Positions 1 to 9,689 of a stretch of 64,000 bases of DNA are shown here, piece by piece. The position numbers and the translations under genes are program-made. Position 1 is the stretch's first letter. Each line of letters begins with the position of its first letter. The notes under the pieces are model-generated. The model was given only the letters and a program-made list of their open reading frames with translations. It was not told the origin of the DNA and searched no databases. The stretch comes from Epiperipatus broadwayi. Lineage: Eukaryota; Onychophora; Udeonychophora; Euonychophora; Peripatidae. The stretch is taken from the NCBI GenBank assembly GCA_028023455.1, contig JAQFVV010006208.1, positions 3,394,963-3,458,962 on the forward strand, read 5' to 3'.

Positions 1-892
1 AGTTTTTCTTCGTAATAGAAAAAAAAATCCATACTGAAGTGCATTTTTTTAACATTTGTATTACAGCTGTACATTTATGTTTATTAATTATGTGAAATTA
101 TTCAAATTAAAAAACAATGTTTAATTATAAATTATTTAATTGAACATAAAGACTTATTACTGTACTCCAGAGTAAGAAAAGGCTAAAGGCCTATTGTAAA
201 TCAGTCAACTTTAGAAAAAAAAAAATCAACTTATTTTAAAAGAAAAAAATCTGTTCTAAAACATACGCTAAGTTTATTTTTCTTACTGTATATTTTTAGT
301 GATGTAATAGCGCCCCCCCCCCCCGTTCATGTAGAAAAATTATTTTAAATGCAATCCGTTTTTCTTTTTAAATTTTTTTCTAATTTCTCAGTAAGTTGCA
401 TATAGTTGAAAACCCTAAATGACTAAATATATTCAGATAAAAGGAATTATTAAAAAAAACAAAAACAATAGTAATTAGATAATAAGTTATGAAAAAGATG
501 AACGACCAACAAAAAATTTGAGCACATAGTGAGAATATAAATAAAATAGACAAAAAGAAAATGAAAAAATATAAACACAGAAGTATAGGTCTATAACGTA
601 GGCTTGACAATAACCGAGACATAAAATAGATATTACAACAACAACAACAAAAAGAGGGAAGGGGAAAGATATTTAATTATATAAAGAAATAATTCAAGTA
701 AAAAATAATTATTAGTAAAGAGAGCATTGAAGAAATGGGAAAATTTAAGAAAGATGACTAAGGATGAAACAAATTGTATAATAATGGATGAACTTTATAA
801 ACTATAGCTGAGTTGAAGACTGGAAGCTATGAAAGAAAAACTTTGCAGGAATTAATTATGTTTGTAATACAATTTGTGACTCAGCCGAATGA
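1..892. other. AT-rich intergenic sequence, no gene seen
   Basis: No conserved reading frame was found. It contains a run of 12 C at 313-324 and long A/T tracts. The one open frame (380-622, minus) has a hydrophobic, low-complexity translation typical of AT-rich noncoding DNA, so I do not call it a gene. Confidence 0.6.
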
Positions 893-1125
893 AGTAGAGT
901 TGGGCCGGACATATTGCTAGAAGAGATGATAGTAGATGGTCAATTGAAATCTTAAACTGGATTCCAAGAGATTGTAAAAGACCCAGAAAGAGACCACATG
1001 TGAGATGGATGGATGAAATAAGAAAGTGTTCAGGGGTGATGTGGAGAAGGCAAGTTAAAGATCAGAGATAGTTTGAACTTGGAAAGACCTTCATCCTGCA
1101 GTGGATTGATAATGGTTGATGATGA
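893..1125 (+). pseudogene. 5'-truncated LINE reverse transcriptase tail (copy 1)
   Basis: The DNA is nearly the same as 29470-29712 and encodes the C-terminal end of a non-LTR reverse transcriptase. It shows the GHIARR-like block, then NWIPRD, the basic RPRKRPHVRWMDE block, and a terminal LQWIDNG followed by a stop and a GAT/TGA-rich tail. At least one in-frame stop (tag at about 1067, where the other copy has a tryptophan/arginine context) shows it is dead. It starts abruptly near 893, as expected for incomplete target-primed reverse transcription. The clade is probably RTE-like; that part is inference. Confidence 0.8.
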
Positions 1126-1765
1126 ATTGTATTAGAGAAAAAAGTCTAATACAATGAGTTGTTAAGGTTTTAGAATAATTAGTTTAATTGGAAGTACATC
1201 TATGCAGCTATGGTTGAATGTATTGAATAAGACAGTTCTACATTAATATTTATCTAATAAGTAATGAGAATATAAAGGACAATATTTTTTATTAAAGTGA
1301 TAAAAAATATTTAGAACTACATAGAAATAATGATCAAAATTAATTAATAAAGCCATAAAATTTGCTATTACTGGCCATTCTTAAAGCATTTTATTTGCAA
1401 ATTTCCCACTTTTAAACCAATTTGAAGTTGTCATAATGCAATAAAATATACACAAACATACATAAAAACACTCTAAATGCTGAACAGAGAGTCAAGAATA
1501 GAATGAATGCAAGAATAGGTGGATTCACTTTAGGATTCACTCTATTTCATTACAATAAACATTTATTTACTAAATACTATGATTATACAGATATCATTCT
1601 TATTATAGATGGAAGCCATGGGAATTTCCTTGATTATTGTTCCATGGAAATGAGGAATGGTTGAACATCAAACTGGATCGTTTTCAGTCTTAGCTTATTG
1701 ATCATTTTGTTTCCATAATTGTTTGACTACGTGTAGTAGTGAGTTATCTCATTGTCAGTTGGGAA
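1126..1765. other. AT-rich intergenic sequence, no gene seen
   Basis: No conserved frame or RNA gene was recognised. A short piece around 1500-1545 resembles the hairpin part of repeat family D (aataggtggattcac motif), but it is too short to call. Confidence 0.5.
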
Positions 1766-2157
1766 TTAATTTCTGTTTTTCGTGTGGAGTTCTGGGATGT
1801 CCAGAAGATTCCACGTGTCTTCTACAATGCGGCGTGTTCTGATTGTCTCATCTCTTTGTTTAATCTTGTTGATCATATGGATGTAGACCTGTTTAGCACC
1901 GGGAGTTGGGTGTTCTAAGCTAAGTTTGCAGTGTGTTGTCCAGAGCGCAAACGTGTAGAATATGGAGAGCCAAATCCATGCGACAGTTTTTGTAGCAATA
2001 CATTGCCAGATTGAGGTGATTGTTTGGAAGTTTATTTTTGAGCTGGTAAATATCAGTTCTCTGATGCTGCCGAGTTTTGGGCATTTATGTATTATATAGT
2101 CTATTGTTTCATTTTCTCTCTTACATAGTTGACAGAGCGGGTCGATGCTGGAGTAAC
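1766..2157 (-). pseudogene. LINE C-terminal fragment with CCHC knuckle
   Basis: The minus strand is open for about 130 codons with no ATG start. It begins near DPLCQLCKREN and has the spacing C-x2-C...H-x4-C (CQLC, then IIHKCP), which is the zinc knuckle found downstream of reverse transcriptase in many LINEs. After it come an alpha-helical tail and an EDTWKILDIPEL block, ending at a stop at 1766-1768. The same order (CSLC, HLFYCCP, EDTW) is found at 9840-10271 on the plus strand, so both come from one LINE family. Only the 3' end survives. Confidence 0.75.
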
Positions 2158-2643
2158 CTCTTTTGTTCTATTTTTGATCCTTTATCCAACATTTAAAATG
2201 CTTTTACGTCATAGCCTGGGGGAGGGTGATTTATTCCTTTTGTTTACATATACATTGAACTACGTTTAATTTAAAAAATTTACAAACATATATGAAAAAC
2301 AATAATTACAATTCATTAGTTGAAGAATCTAATGGGTTCTAATTTAGATATGTAAATGCACCCCCCCCCCCACAAATAAAATAAAGTAAAAAAAAATTTT
2401 TTTTTCAAAATTATCTAAAAAAAAATCAAATGAAACAGATTATTTGGTATCCAAGCAACAAATTTTGTCTTTGACGAAAGTATTCAACTGAAACTAAAGT
2501 TTGAATTGTATTAATAACGAATAAATACTTCACAGTAGGATAAAAGCTTTTCCAACAGCTCTTCATAAAGAAACAATGGTGGGGAAAATCAAATGATGGG
2601 TGTAAGGATTTGATTATTTTTTTACTTATTCTTGCTTTAAGCT
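2158..2643. other. AT-rich intergenic sequence with a C tract
   Basis: Nothing gene-like. A run of C lies near 2360, directly before an A-rich stretch, and may be an expanded repeat tail. Confidence 0.5.
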
Positions 2644-2656
2644 AAAAATAATGAGT

Positions 2657-2767
2657 CCCCCCCCCCCATATGTCATAGCATCGGCCGGGAGGTAAACCCA
2701 CAACCGTCTGCAATCAACTACTTGCTTGCAAGGCGACTGCGCTGACCTCTCGGCTAACAACGCTTGA
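2657..2767 (-). mobile_element. tRNA-derived mini-SINE (copy 1)
   Basis: Read on the minus strand it starts gtcaagcgttg, then gccgagaggtcagcgc (tRNA A-box-like), then ggcgac/gtcgcc arms, a B-box-like gggtttacctccc, and ends gctatgacatatg followed by a homopolymer (G11 on this strand, C11 on plus). It is about 100 bp and has no SINE body. The flanks 2644-2656 and 2770-2782 match at 12 of 13 bases and fit a target duplication. It shares head and end with copies at 8569 and 24120. Confidence 0.7.
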
Positions 2768-2782
2768 CAAAAAAAAATGAGT

Positions 2783-4520
2783 TGAGTTAAATTATGGGAC
2801 AGTTATCAGAAAAAAAATCTAGTTTTAGTAGAGTGAGGGAAAGGGTGTACAAAATTGATTAAGATGGAATTTGAACTCAGGTTACAACATATACAATTAT
2901 AAAAATTTATTAACCATACTATATAAGATTAACTATTGGAACAGTGAATTCAAATATCTAATCATACGTTTCTTTAAAAAAATTAAGATAATCAGTTTTT
3001 AATTCAAATACTCCCCAAAACTGATTAATTATTACAAAATATATGACATCTGTATTTATAAACAATAATATGTTTACTGCTTTGTAAAATATATATACAG
3101 TATATAATTATAAACACATACTTAGATATAAATGTATCCAAGACATAACGTCAAAACAAATATATATATAACAAAATTGATTAATCCGCTAGTCACTTTT
3201 ATCAATGCATAGAGAAAACTAACTATTTAATCACTATACATATTGCCCCAAAACAGGGATTTTATCAGATGATTTGGAAGTTAACATTAATTTCCCTTCC
3301 CCATGAAAATAAAAACATGATTCTATTCAAGTAAAAGAAAAAATGTACACTGTTGAAAATATAAACTTCTATCACATCACTATGATGGTCAAATATACAA
3401 TGTAACTTATTTATCCATAATGTTGTCACAAACACATAAATAAATAATCAATCAAACAAGATTGAAATAAACAACTATTAATAATTATATTTAAATAGTT
3501 ATTAAACCGGCTTTCATCTCCATTGAGACCTTCTCAAGATATTATAGTGCATGATTCACATAACCAATTAACAATATTCACTCCATCTACTGGACACTAT
3601 TTACATTACATTTCATTTCCTTTTAAACATGTATCCATATATTATAAATAAATAAATAAATTTAACATACTATACATCTAAAAAAAATTTACAATATTTC
3701 CTCCCAAAAATAATAATTAAATATATATTTTTTACATCTCTTAAAAAATAATAAAATAAATAAATTGGTATTTACATATTTACAACTATTTCCTACACTT
3801 TCCAATTGTTTAATAAAGCCCATTTCCCACCCAATTTAGCTGGACCTTTTACTCTATGAACAACAAATCAATCCTAATACAGTATAACTATTAAGTAATA
3901 AGGGCTATTGTGAAATTGATAATCATTACAATAAATAAAGTGTAGACAATGATAATGATTGGGTACCTTTTTATCTCACATCATTATCTACTCTAAGCAA
4001 GGTAAAATCATAATTTGGCATTACAATGTTAGGATCTATTAAATCTGTATTGTTTAAATAAATGGTATATGTTATACTGACAAGTGATACAATTTTAAAT
4101 AAGGTATGATTTATTCTTAGCATTTCCAGTGTTTGGATCAATTAGCTCATTGTTATCGAGATAAATTGCATAAGCTAGCTTATCAATAAATATTCTAGTT
4201 ATTTTATGTTGAACATATGTGTGTGGAAATGGTCAATCGAACGTACATGATAAAACAATTCAGAGAGAATCTTATTTCAACAAGAACGTTTATTATAAGA
4301 CATATCTTTTCACAAACATCTATGATAATCTTATAATTACCTTTACATTAAACACAGATTCGATTAAATAACATTAAATTATATAATTTTATACACTTAA
4401 TATTTGAAGACGCTTCCTTCTATTTATTATCTTATTTACATTTATCACTCTATTTGCTTATTTACCAACAATAAACAATAAAAGAAAATTATACATTTAC
4501 AATCCAATGTTAACAATAAT
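2783..4520. other. AT-rich intergenic sequence, no gene seen
   Basis: Long A/T-rich sequence with no open frame of note. The part at 3510-3600 (ccttctcaagat, then ccatctactgg) resembles parts of the fold-back element at 43541-44263, so it may be an old piece of that family. Confidence 0.5.
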
Positions 4521-4524
4521 ATCT

Positions 4525-4705
4525 AAACAGCATTAAACTGTTGCACATGCGCTTTGGATTTTAAATATAAAATGAATGAATACTAACACTTCAACCACAT
4601 AATAAAGTCTTTGGAAAAGATAGAATGGCCATCTATCTTTTCGAACCCAAATGCTTTTGTATGGGCAAATCTTAAGTGTTTGAAAGTGAAAGCACGAAAA
4701 ACGTT
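4525..4705 (+). repeat. Family D repeat (single arm)
   Basis: It contains the family D signature in order: cacatgcgcttt, taaagtcttt, a self-complementary agatagaatggccatctatct hairpin split as agatag/ctatct, then tatgggcaaatctt and a tgaaagtgaaagc motif. Related copies lie at 5230-5667, 12110-12370, 15598-16023, 23670-23800, 31590-31800 and 47530-47760. It has no coding capacity; it is a SINE- or MITE-like repeat of unknown class. Confidence 0.6.
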
Positions 4706-4929
4706 TTTAATTTATAAACTTACATTTGATGAATAGCATAATAATCCATATTTTTAATTTTCATCTATTTTTATTGGGTTTTCTTTTAAATAACAGATAA
4801 TCGTGTAATCTTTAAAAAAGAACTACCAAAGACTGGCACTTTATTTATCAATGAATGCCAAAACTTATTTGAAAAGCAAATTTTTCTAAAAATCCAAAAG
4901 TTCTCTTCAAAATTAATGAACTAAACATT

Positions 4930-5115
4930 ACATGGTCACCATTCAGGGGCTTCTCACTGATGAAAGCCACAAGCTAGAAACTAGTTTGGGGATATTGGAT
5001 GAGTAAGCACTAGATAGGGATTTTATGCACAAACCGTCTTCCATCCATTGATTATTGTGACTTGCATTAGGTGGCACTACTGTATGGAGAGTTTTGCCTC
5101 TTGTAATATTATTGC
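4930..5115 (+). repeat. Family A repeat with degraded hammerhead-like motif
   Basis: One arm of family A. It holds CTGATGA followed by AAGC-cacaa-GCT, then A and GAAAC (about 4956-4981), an ACTAGT palindrome and a GUU triplet, then ggggatattggatgag, the conserved ggcatccattgatta-like block, and the terminal gtatggagagttttgcct. The distal half of helix I is lost in this copy. See 11890-11948 for the complete form. Confidence 0.65.
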
Positions 5116-5229
5116 AACATAATTTTTTACTTGATTTTATATTATAACTGAAATAATATGAACCTTGTTAATAATTAATTGAAATAAAAACTTGTACACA
5201 GAATTCAATTTTTACTTACAGTTAAGAAA

Positions 5230-5667
5230 CTAATAATCAACTTTTTAAGCTAATGCACATGTGCTTTGTGGATCTTAACAGTAAATGTATATTCTCATTT
5301 TCTAATAGAAGATAAAGTCTTTGTGAAAGAATAGAATGAATCCACCTATTCTTTCAACCCAAACGTTTAAGTATGGGCAAATCTTAAGTACTGAAAATGA
5401 GGGCGTGAAGATATTAAACAATCACTTTAAATTACTTTTACTATGTCTGAATGAATGATGCCTGCGAAATTTACTAGAATTTACGATACGACACTCTCAT
5501 TTCCAGTACTTAAGATTTGCCCATACTTAAACGTTTGAGTTGAAAGAATAGGTGGATTCATTCTATTCTTTGACAAAGACTTTATCTTGTATTGGAAAAT
5601 GAGAGTATTCATTTATTGTTAAGACCCACAAAGCCATGTGCATTAGCTTAAAAAGCTGATTATTAGT
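5230..5667. repeat. Family D fold-back element (438 bp)
   Basis: A near-perfect inverted repeat. The left arm 5230-5414 (starting ctaataatcaactttttaag) and the right arm 5490-5667 (ending gctgattattag) are reverse complements with few mismatches; about 75 bp separates them. Each arm contains the family D hairpin and the gggcaaatcttaagtac block. Single-stranded, the element would form a hairpin of about 180 bp. No transposase is encoded. Confidence 0.85.
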
Positions 5668-6470
5668 TTATTACAATTCAGAAACATCGCACTATATTTA
5701 CATTTAAGAAAGAAAAATGTATATTGCAATTCTCAAGGCTGATTTTTAGAATTTGTGTTATGTGCACCTTGTACAAAAAGAACTAGAGTCTGTATTCCAT
5801 TGTGAATCTTTTTTTTTTTTTTTGAATTTTAAGTAAAAAGCTTTTATTAACAATTATAAATATATACAATTAAAATTTATTTATAATCTCACGTTAATTT
5901 TAGTTACATATTAACATTGAATCACTTCATTATTACAACTTTATGATAGTTTTACACAAACTGGTCACTTTATCTTACAAAACTTTAATATGACTTTCTA
6001 AAATATAAATCCTACAATAAAAAATTTAACAAACTAATATTATAGACAAACTTGACACATTCATTAACTCATATATATTAAATAAATGTTGTAGACAAGT
6101 AGGAATAATTGTGGGAAACATTTCATTATGGTAAATAAAAGTGTTCAAATGAAGTTTATCCAATAACTTGTAGTTAATTGTTTGTTTCAGTTATGCTGGT
6201 ATGCATTTTTTCAAAACTGATGCAAATAATTTTGGATATTAATACATTCAATACTGTTAATCTGGTATTTTGGTTTACGAGTCTTTTGGAATAGTAATTT
6301 TAACAGAATTAAAAGTATAATTCAGCAGTACAATTCTTACTATTACTCCATTACTTCTTGTGCCTTTAAAACATCATTTTGCTATTACATATGAAATGTA
6401 TATTAAATCTGCACTATATTGTGATATATTTTTAAATAGATGTTTTAGATGGAAATATTTAACGCATGGA
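5668..6470. other. AT-rich intergenic sequence, no gene seen
   Basis: It includes a T16 tract at about 5809-5824, possibly an old retroelement tail in reverse orientation. No coding region was recognised. Confidence 0.5.
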
Positions 6471-6472
6471 GT

Positions 6473-6800
6473 TATCTATTTAATAATTGCTTAATTAGAA
6501 AGCACCTTTCTTCCAAAGCGTAAGCTTGTGGTTAAGACCTGTAGAGGTCCCTACCTTCACATTCTCACACACATATTCTTGAGGTTTACAGCCTTAGTAA
6601 ATATTAATAGTAATTAATGAAAACCAACTGCCCCAAATGTTAAAGTAAAACTAACAGGCTTGATTGCATTCAGATTCCTGTTGAATGCAATCAAATCAGT
6701 CAGTTTTCTTTAACATTTGGCCTGGAGCAGTTGGTTTTCATTAACTATCATTCTACCTTAAATGCTTTCTAATTAAGCAATTATAAATGGATAACTCCAT
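6473..6800. repeat. Fold-back element with nested inverted repeat
   Basis: The outer arms 6473-6505 and 6761-6797 (ggagttatc...gctttctaattaagca) are inverted copies. Inside, 6617-6672 and 6680-6741 form a second stem, reading atgaaaaccaactg...ggcttgattgcattca and its reverse complement. A family D/E piece (aagcttgtggttaagacctg, then tagaggtccc) lies at 6520-6600. Noncoding. Confidence 0.75.
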
Positions 6801-7054
6801 GCATGAAATATAAAACTGTTACTTCATGTTAAAATTTAGAAATCCACTCCCCCCTCCATCCACACATATTGCAAATCAATTCTCCATTTTTGAAAAAGTT
6901 CTTACTTTGCTACATGGTGTTGAAAAAGTTTTTGTATGATAAAAGATAATATGGATATTCACATTAATGGCTTATTAATTTACAGTATACTTAAATGTTT
7001 CTTATTTCTATAATTTTATTTTAAAATGTATACATATTAAGTGCTTATTAAAAA

Positions 7055-7160
7055 CCAGTCAACACTTAGACAATCCCAATATCAATAACAATCAACAATT
7101 TCAAACTGTTGTCAAGGCAATCTCCTTTTAACAATAAAGATGGAATATTAAGTGTGTATT
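7055..7160 (-). repeat. Family C repeat
   Basis: Read on minus it has ttattgttaaaaggag, ttgccttgacaacagtt, then tgatattgggattgtctaag and tgttgactgg. The same block occurs at 8281-8405 and 57055-58270. Function unknown; noncoding. Confidence 0.7.
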
Positions 7161-7446
7161 CAAGATTAAATAAATATTATTTAAGTATAACTTTTACTAA
7201 AATATTTTGCCTCTGTCCCTTATAATTTTATCAGATAGTAAAAATTACTGAACCATAGTTAACTAGATTAATAGTATTTTACTTATAACATTTCATTATA
7301 AATATTTGAAAACCAGGCACTCTTCACAAACCTGGGAGCTTAATTGTAAGTATAGGGAATTTGAACTCAGATTTTCAAGCACCCTTCAATTATCCACACT
7401 ATCTCATACAACTGATACACATGATCACACACATGTAGAAAAGATA

Positions 7447-7507
7447 AATAATCACCATTATACGTATTTCATGCTAAACCAGCACTCATCAGTTGGTCCA
7501 GATTATC
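7447..7507 (-). ncRNA. Hammerhead ribozyme motif, family B, left arm
   Basis: The core CUGAUGA and GAAA are both intact. Helix II is GUGCUG/UAGCAU around a GUU loop, with G-U at both ends. Helix III is AUA/UAU with a CG loop, followed by the triplet AUA. Helix I keeps CCA/UGG plus GAUAAUC/GAUUAUU, but its first pair (1.1) is A-A. Confidence 0.7.
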
Positions 7508-7649
7508 ATCTTCCACACATATATATAATCAGTGCTCAGTTTAAGATAGCAAATCTCTATACTTTAATGGATAGGCTTCAATCCACTCCAACCTTCAACT
7601 TTTCAGCTATCCATATCATTGAAAATCTGATAATATATGTGTGGGAGAT

Positions 7650-7710
7650 GATAATCTGGACCAACTGACGAGTGCTGGTTTAGCATGAAATATGTATATT
7701 GGTGATTATT
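7650..7710 (+). ncRNA. Hammerhead ribozyme motif, family B, right arm (best preserved)
   Basis: All parts are visible. Helix I 5' strand: GAUAAUC, UGG bulge, ACCAA (7650-7664). Core: CUGACGA (7665-7671). Helix II: GUGCUG/UAGCAU with a GUU loop (7672-7686). Then GAAA (7687-7690); helix III AUA/UAU with a two-base UG loop; cleavage triplet AUA ending at 7698; helix I 3' strand UUGGU plus GAUUAUU (7699-7710). Every helix I position pairs, with one terminal G-U. The layout is type I (open at helix I) with a tiny helix III, as in newt, schistosome and Penelope-linked hammerheads. Self-cleavage after A7698 is predicted, not shown. Confidence 0.85.
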
Positions 7711-7836
7711 TATCTTTTCTACACATGTGTGGTCATGCGTATTAATTATATGAGATAGTGTGGATAGTTGAAGGGTGTTTGAAAATCTGAGTTCAAATCC
7801 CCTATACTTACTTATAACATTTCATTATATAAATAT

Positions 7837-8278
7837 TCTGACATGCATAAAAAGCTTAGATTGTATTTGTAATATTTTCAAATAATTTCCTGGCAAATAT
7901 ATAAACTTATCAAATAAGAAATCATAGGCGCTGATGATCAAGATACATCAATAAAGTATTAAAAGAAAATTTTAAATTCCAAATTAAATCTAATGATTAA
8001 TGTCATTTTATAGGTTTAAAGTTATAACAATTACATATGGACATGTATGGGGGAGGACATCAAAATTATTATTACATATGTTTAAAATATATTAAGCAGT
8101 GACAAATGTTAGAGAAATAATTAATTATATTTGAATAATATGTAAATTAGATTTTGAATAGTTTCACTTCTAACAAATTTTTAAAAATTTAATTATATTT
8201 TATCCAAAACTATAACCATACCCATATAATAAGTATAATAATGCTCATGATTAAATGGGTTTATAATTAATCATTAAA
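7837..8278. other. AT-rich intergenic sequence, no gene seen
   Basis: No reading frame or recognised repeat. Confidence 0.5.
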
Positions 8279-8410
8279 CACCAGTCAACACTTAGACAAT
8301 CCCAATATCAATAACAATCATTAATTTCAAACTGTTGTCAAGGCAACTTCCTTTTAACAATAATATCAATAACATTATTGATATTGGAATTGTCTAAGTG
8401 TTGATTGATT
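8279..8410. repeat. Family C fold-back fragment
   Basis: ccagtcaacacttagacaat at 8281-8300 recurs inverted at 8386-8405 (attgtctaagtgttg...). The atatcaataac blocks are mirrored too. It looks like a head-to-head remnant of family C. Confidence 0.65.
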
Positions 8411-8553
8411 TGTAATGATATCCATATAAATATTTATAACATTATTTCCATTTAAATTATTTCATAAAGACATTCTTTCAAAATTAATTATTAAAAAAAA
8501 AATTATAATACAGAAATGTCCTCAAGTAACAATATTGTTTATTTTATTGCACA

Positions 8554-8691
8554 ACATTCTAGTCAATGGTCAAGCATTGGTGGTTGAGAGGTCAGCACAG
8601 CTGTCTTACAAATAGTTGTCGGGTTAGCAGGTTCGTTTCCCGGCCAATGCTATGACACATGAAAAAAAAACAAAAAACATTCTAATCAATG
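8554..8691 (+). mobile_element. tRNA-derived mini-SINE (copy 2) with target duplication
   Basis: The element occupies 8569-8676: gtcaagcattggtgg, an A-box-like ggttgagaggtcagc, a B-box-like ggttcgtttccc, then the conserved end gctatgacacatg and an A-rich tail. It is flanked by a 15-bp direct repeat (8554-8568 and 8677-8691) that matches at 14 of 15 bases. The tail plus duplication shows reverse transcription of a small pol III-type RNA. The element is essentially tRNA head plus about 10 nt plus tail. Confidence 0.85.
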
Positions 8692-9680
8692 ACTACTAAA
8701 ACTCAACATTTATTCAGGAATAATATGAATATACTTTTATCATTATATTATCTACTTTCTATTTTACTTTTATTCAAAAAAGATATTTCCATACCAAAAC
8801 GTTTCAACCAAAGTTGGTTATTTAGTTACCTATTTAATTTATTGCCCAATATAATTAAATATCTCAAAAGTTCAGGTTATCAACCATATAAATCTAATAC
8901 TATTTTCAAAATACTTCATATTATAATGATAAATCAACTCAAACAGAATTCTGAATAAATAATATGTTGTTAAACAAATTACTTTATTCAAAATCTTAGT
9001 TTGATTACTTGGCTAATTAATGGAATAGATAAGTCATATATCCAATATGTTTATCACATGATTTTTGCTGATGTGCTTTTTTATTCGCTCAAAACCAAAT
9101 GAATCAAAATGTCATAGGACTCAATCATTCAAGGGTTTGTGACCCATGCAGTGCTTGCCCAATGAAGGCGTGCATCTCGGACTGGCCTGGACTATACACC
9201 GTTTCCCCTTTCCACTTCCCATTCCCTTTTCACATGTATCCTTCCCCTCTTACCATGTTGCTTCTGAAATTTCAATTTATCATATAATCACTCCCTGGTT
9301 AACCTTTTTCTAACTATATTTGTATCGGTTTTTTTTTTTTTTTTTGATGAATAAACTTTCATCACTGAGAAAAAAAATAAATTTGCAGGCATAAACTGCA
9401 TTGGGAATCAAATGGTTTATTATAGTTTTCTTCCTTAGTTAAGGTTTTGAGTCTCATTATTTATCTACACACATACAAGGTACATGCATGTCTATAACAT
9501 ACAATTCTAATTTAAAAATATTTAAAATAAAGCAACATGCCTTTCTGTATGAGATTAATGAAAAAAAAATTGTAAAATTACAAAAGATGAAAATTTTGGC
9601 ACTAAATGCTGGTAACTGAATTTAATGCTATGTTCGTAATGCATAAATTATTAAGATTAACTAATAAATAGCGTATTTAA
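8692..9680. other. Intergenic sequence; one GC-richer patch
   Basis: The 8689-8958 frame has AT-rich, low-information content. The patch 9100-9330 is GC-richer than its surroundings and ends in a T17 tract at about 9331-9346, so it may be an inserted retroelement end, but I cannot name it. A short frame there (9099-9287) has no motif I recognise. Confidence 0.4.
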
Positions 9681-9689
9681 TGTAAGGGA

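Larger units (their letters stand above)
7281..7836. mobile_element. Family B fold-back element with a hammerhead in each arm
   Basis: A roughly 500-bp element (about 7308-7809) lies between two near-identical direct repeats of about 27 bp (7281-7306 and 7810-7836), taken here as a target duplication. It opens with a ccaggc...cctgg mini-hairpin. The two long arms (about 7365-7530 and 7636-7805) are reverse complements and each holds a hammerhead motif, on minus at 7447-7507 and on plus at 7650-7710. The outer end of each arm reads gagttcaaatcccc in the ribozyme sense, a match to the pol III B box. The open frame 7306-7668 is only a by-product of the inverted repeat. Confidence 0.85.

Noticed and set aside
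7306-7668. 120-codon open frame
   Set aside because: It runs through both arms and the centre of the family B inverted repeat; the translation has no motif and the DNA is explained by the ribozyme-bearing element.
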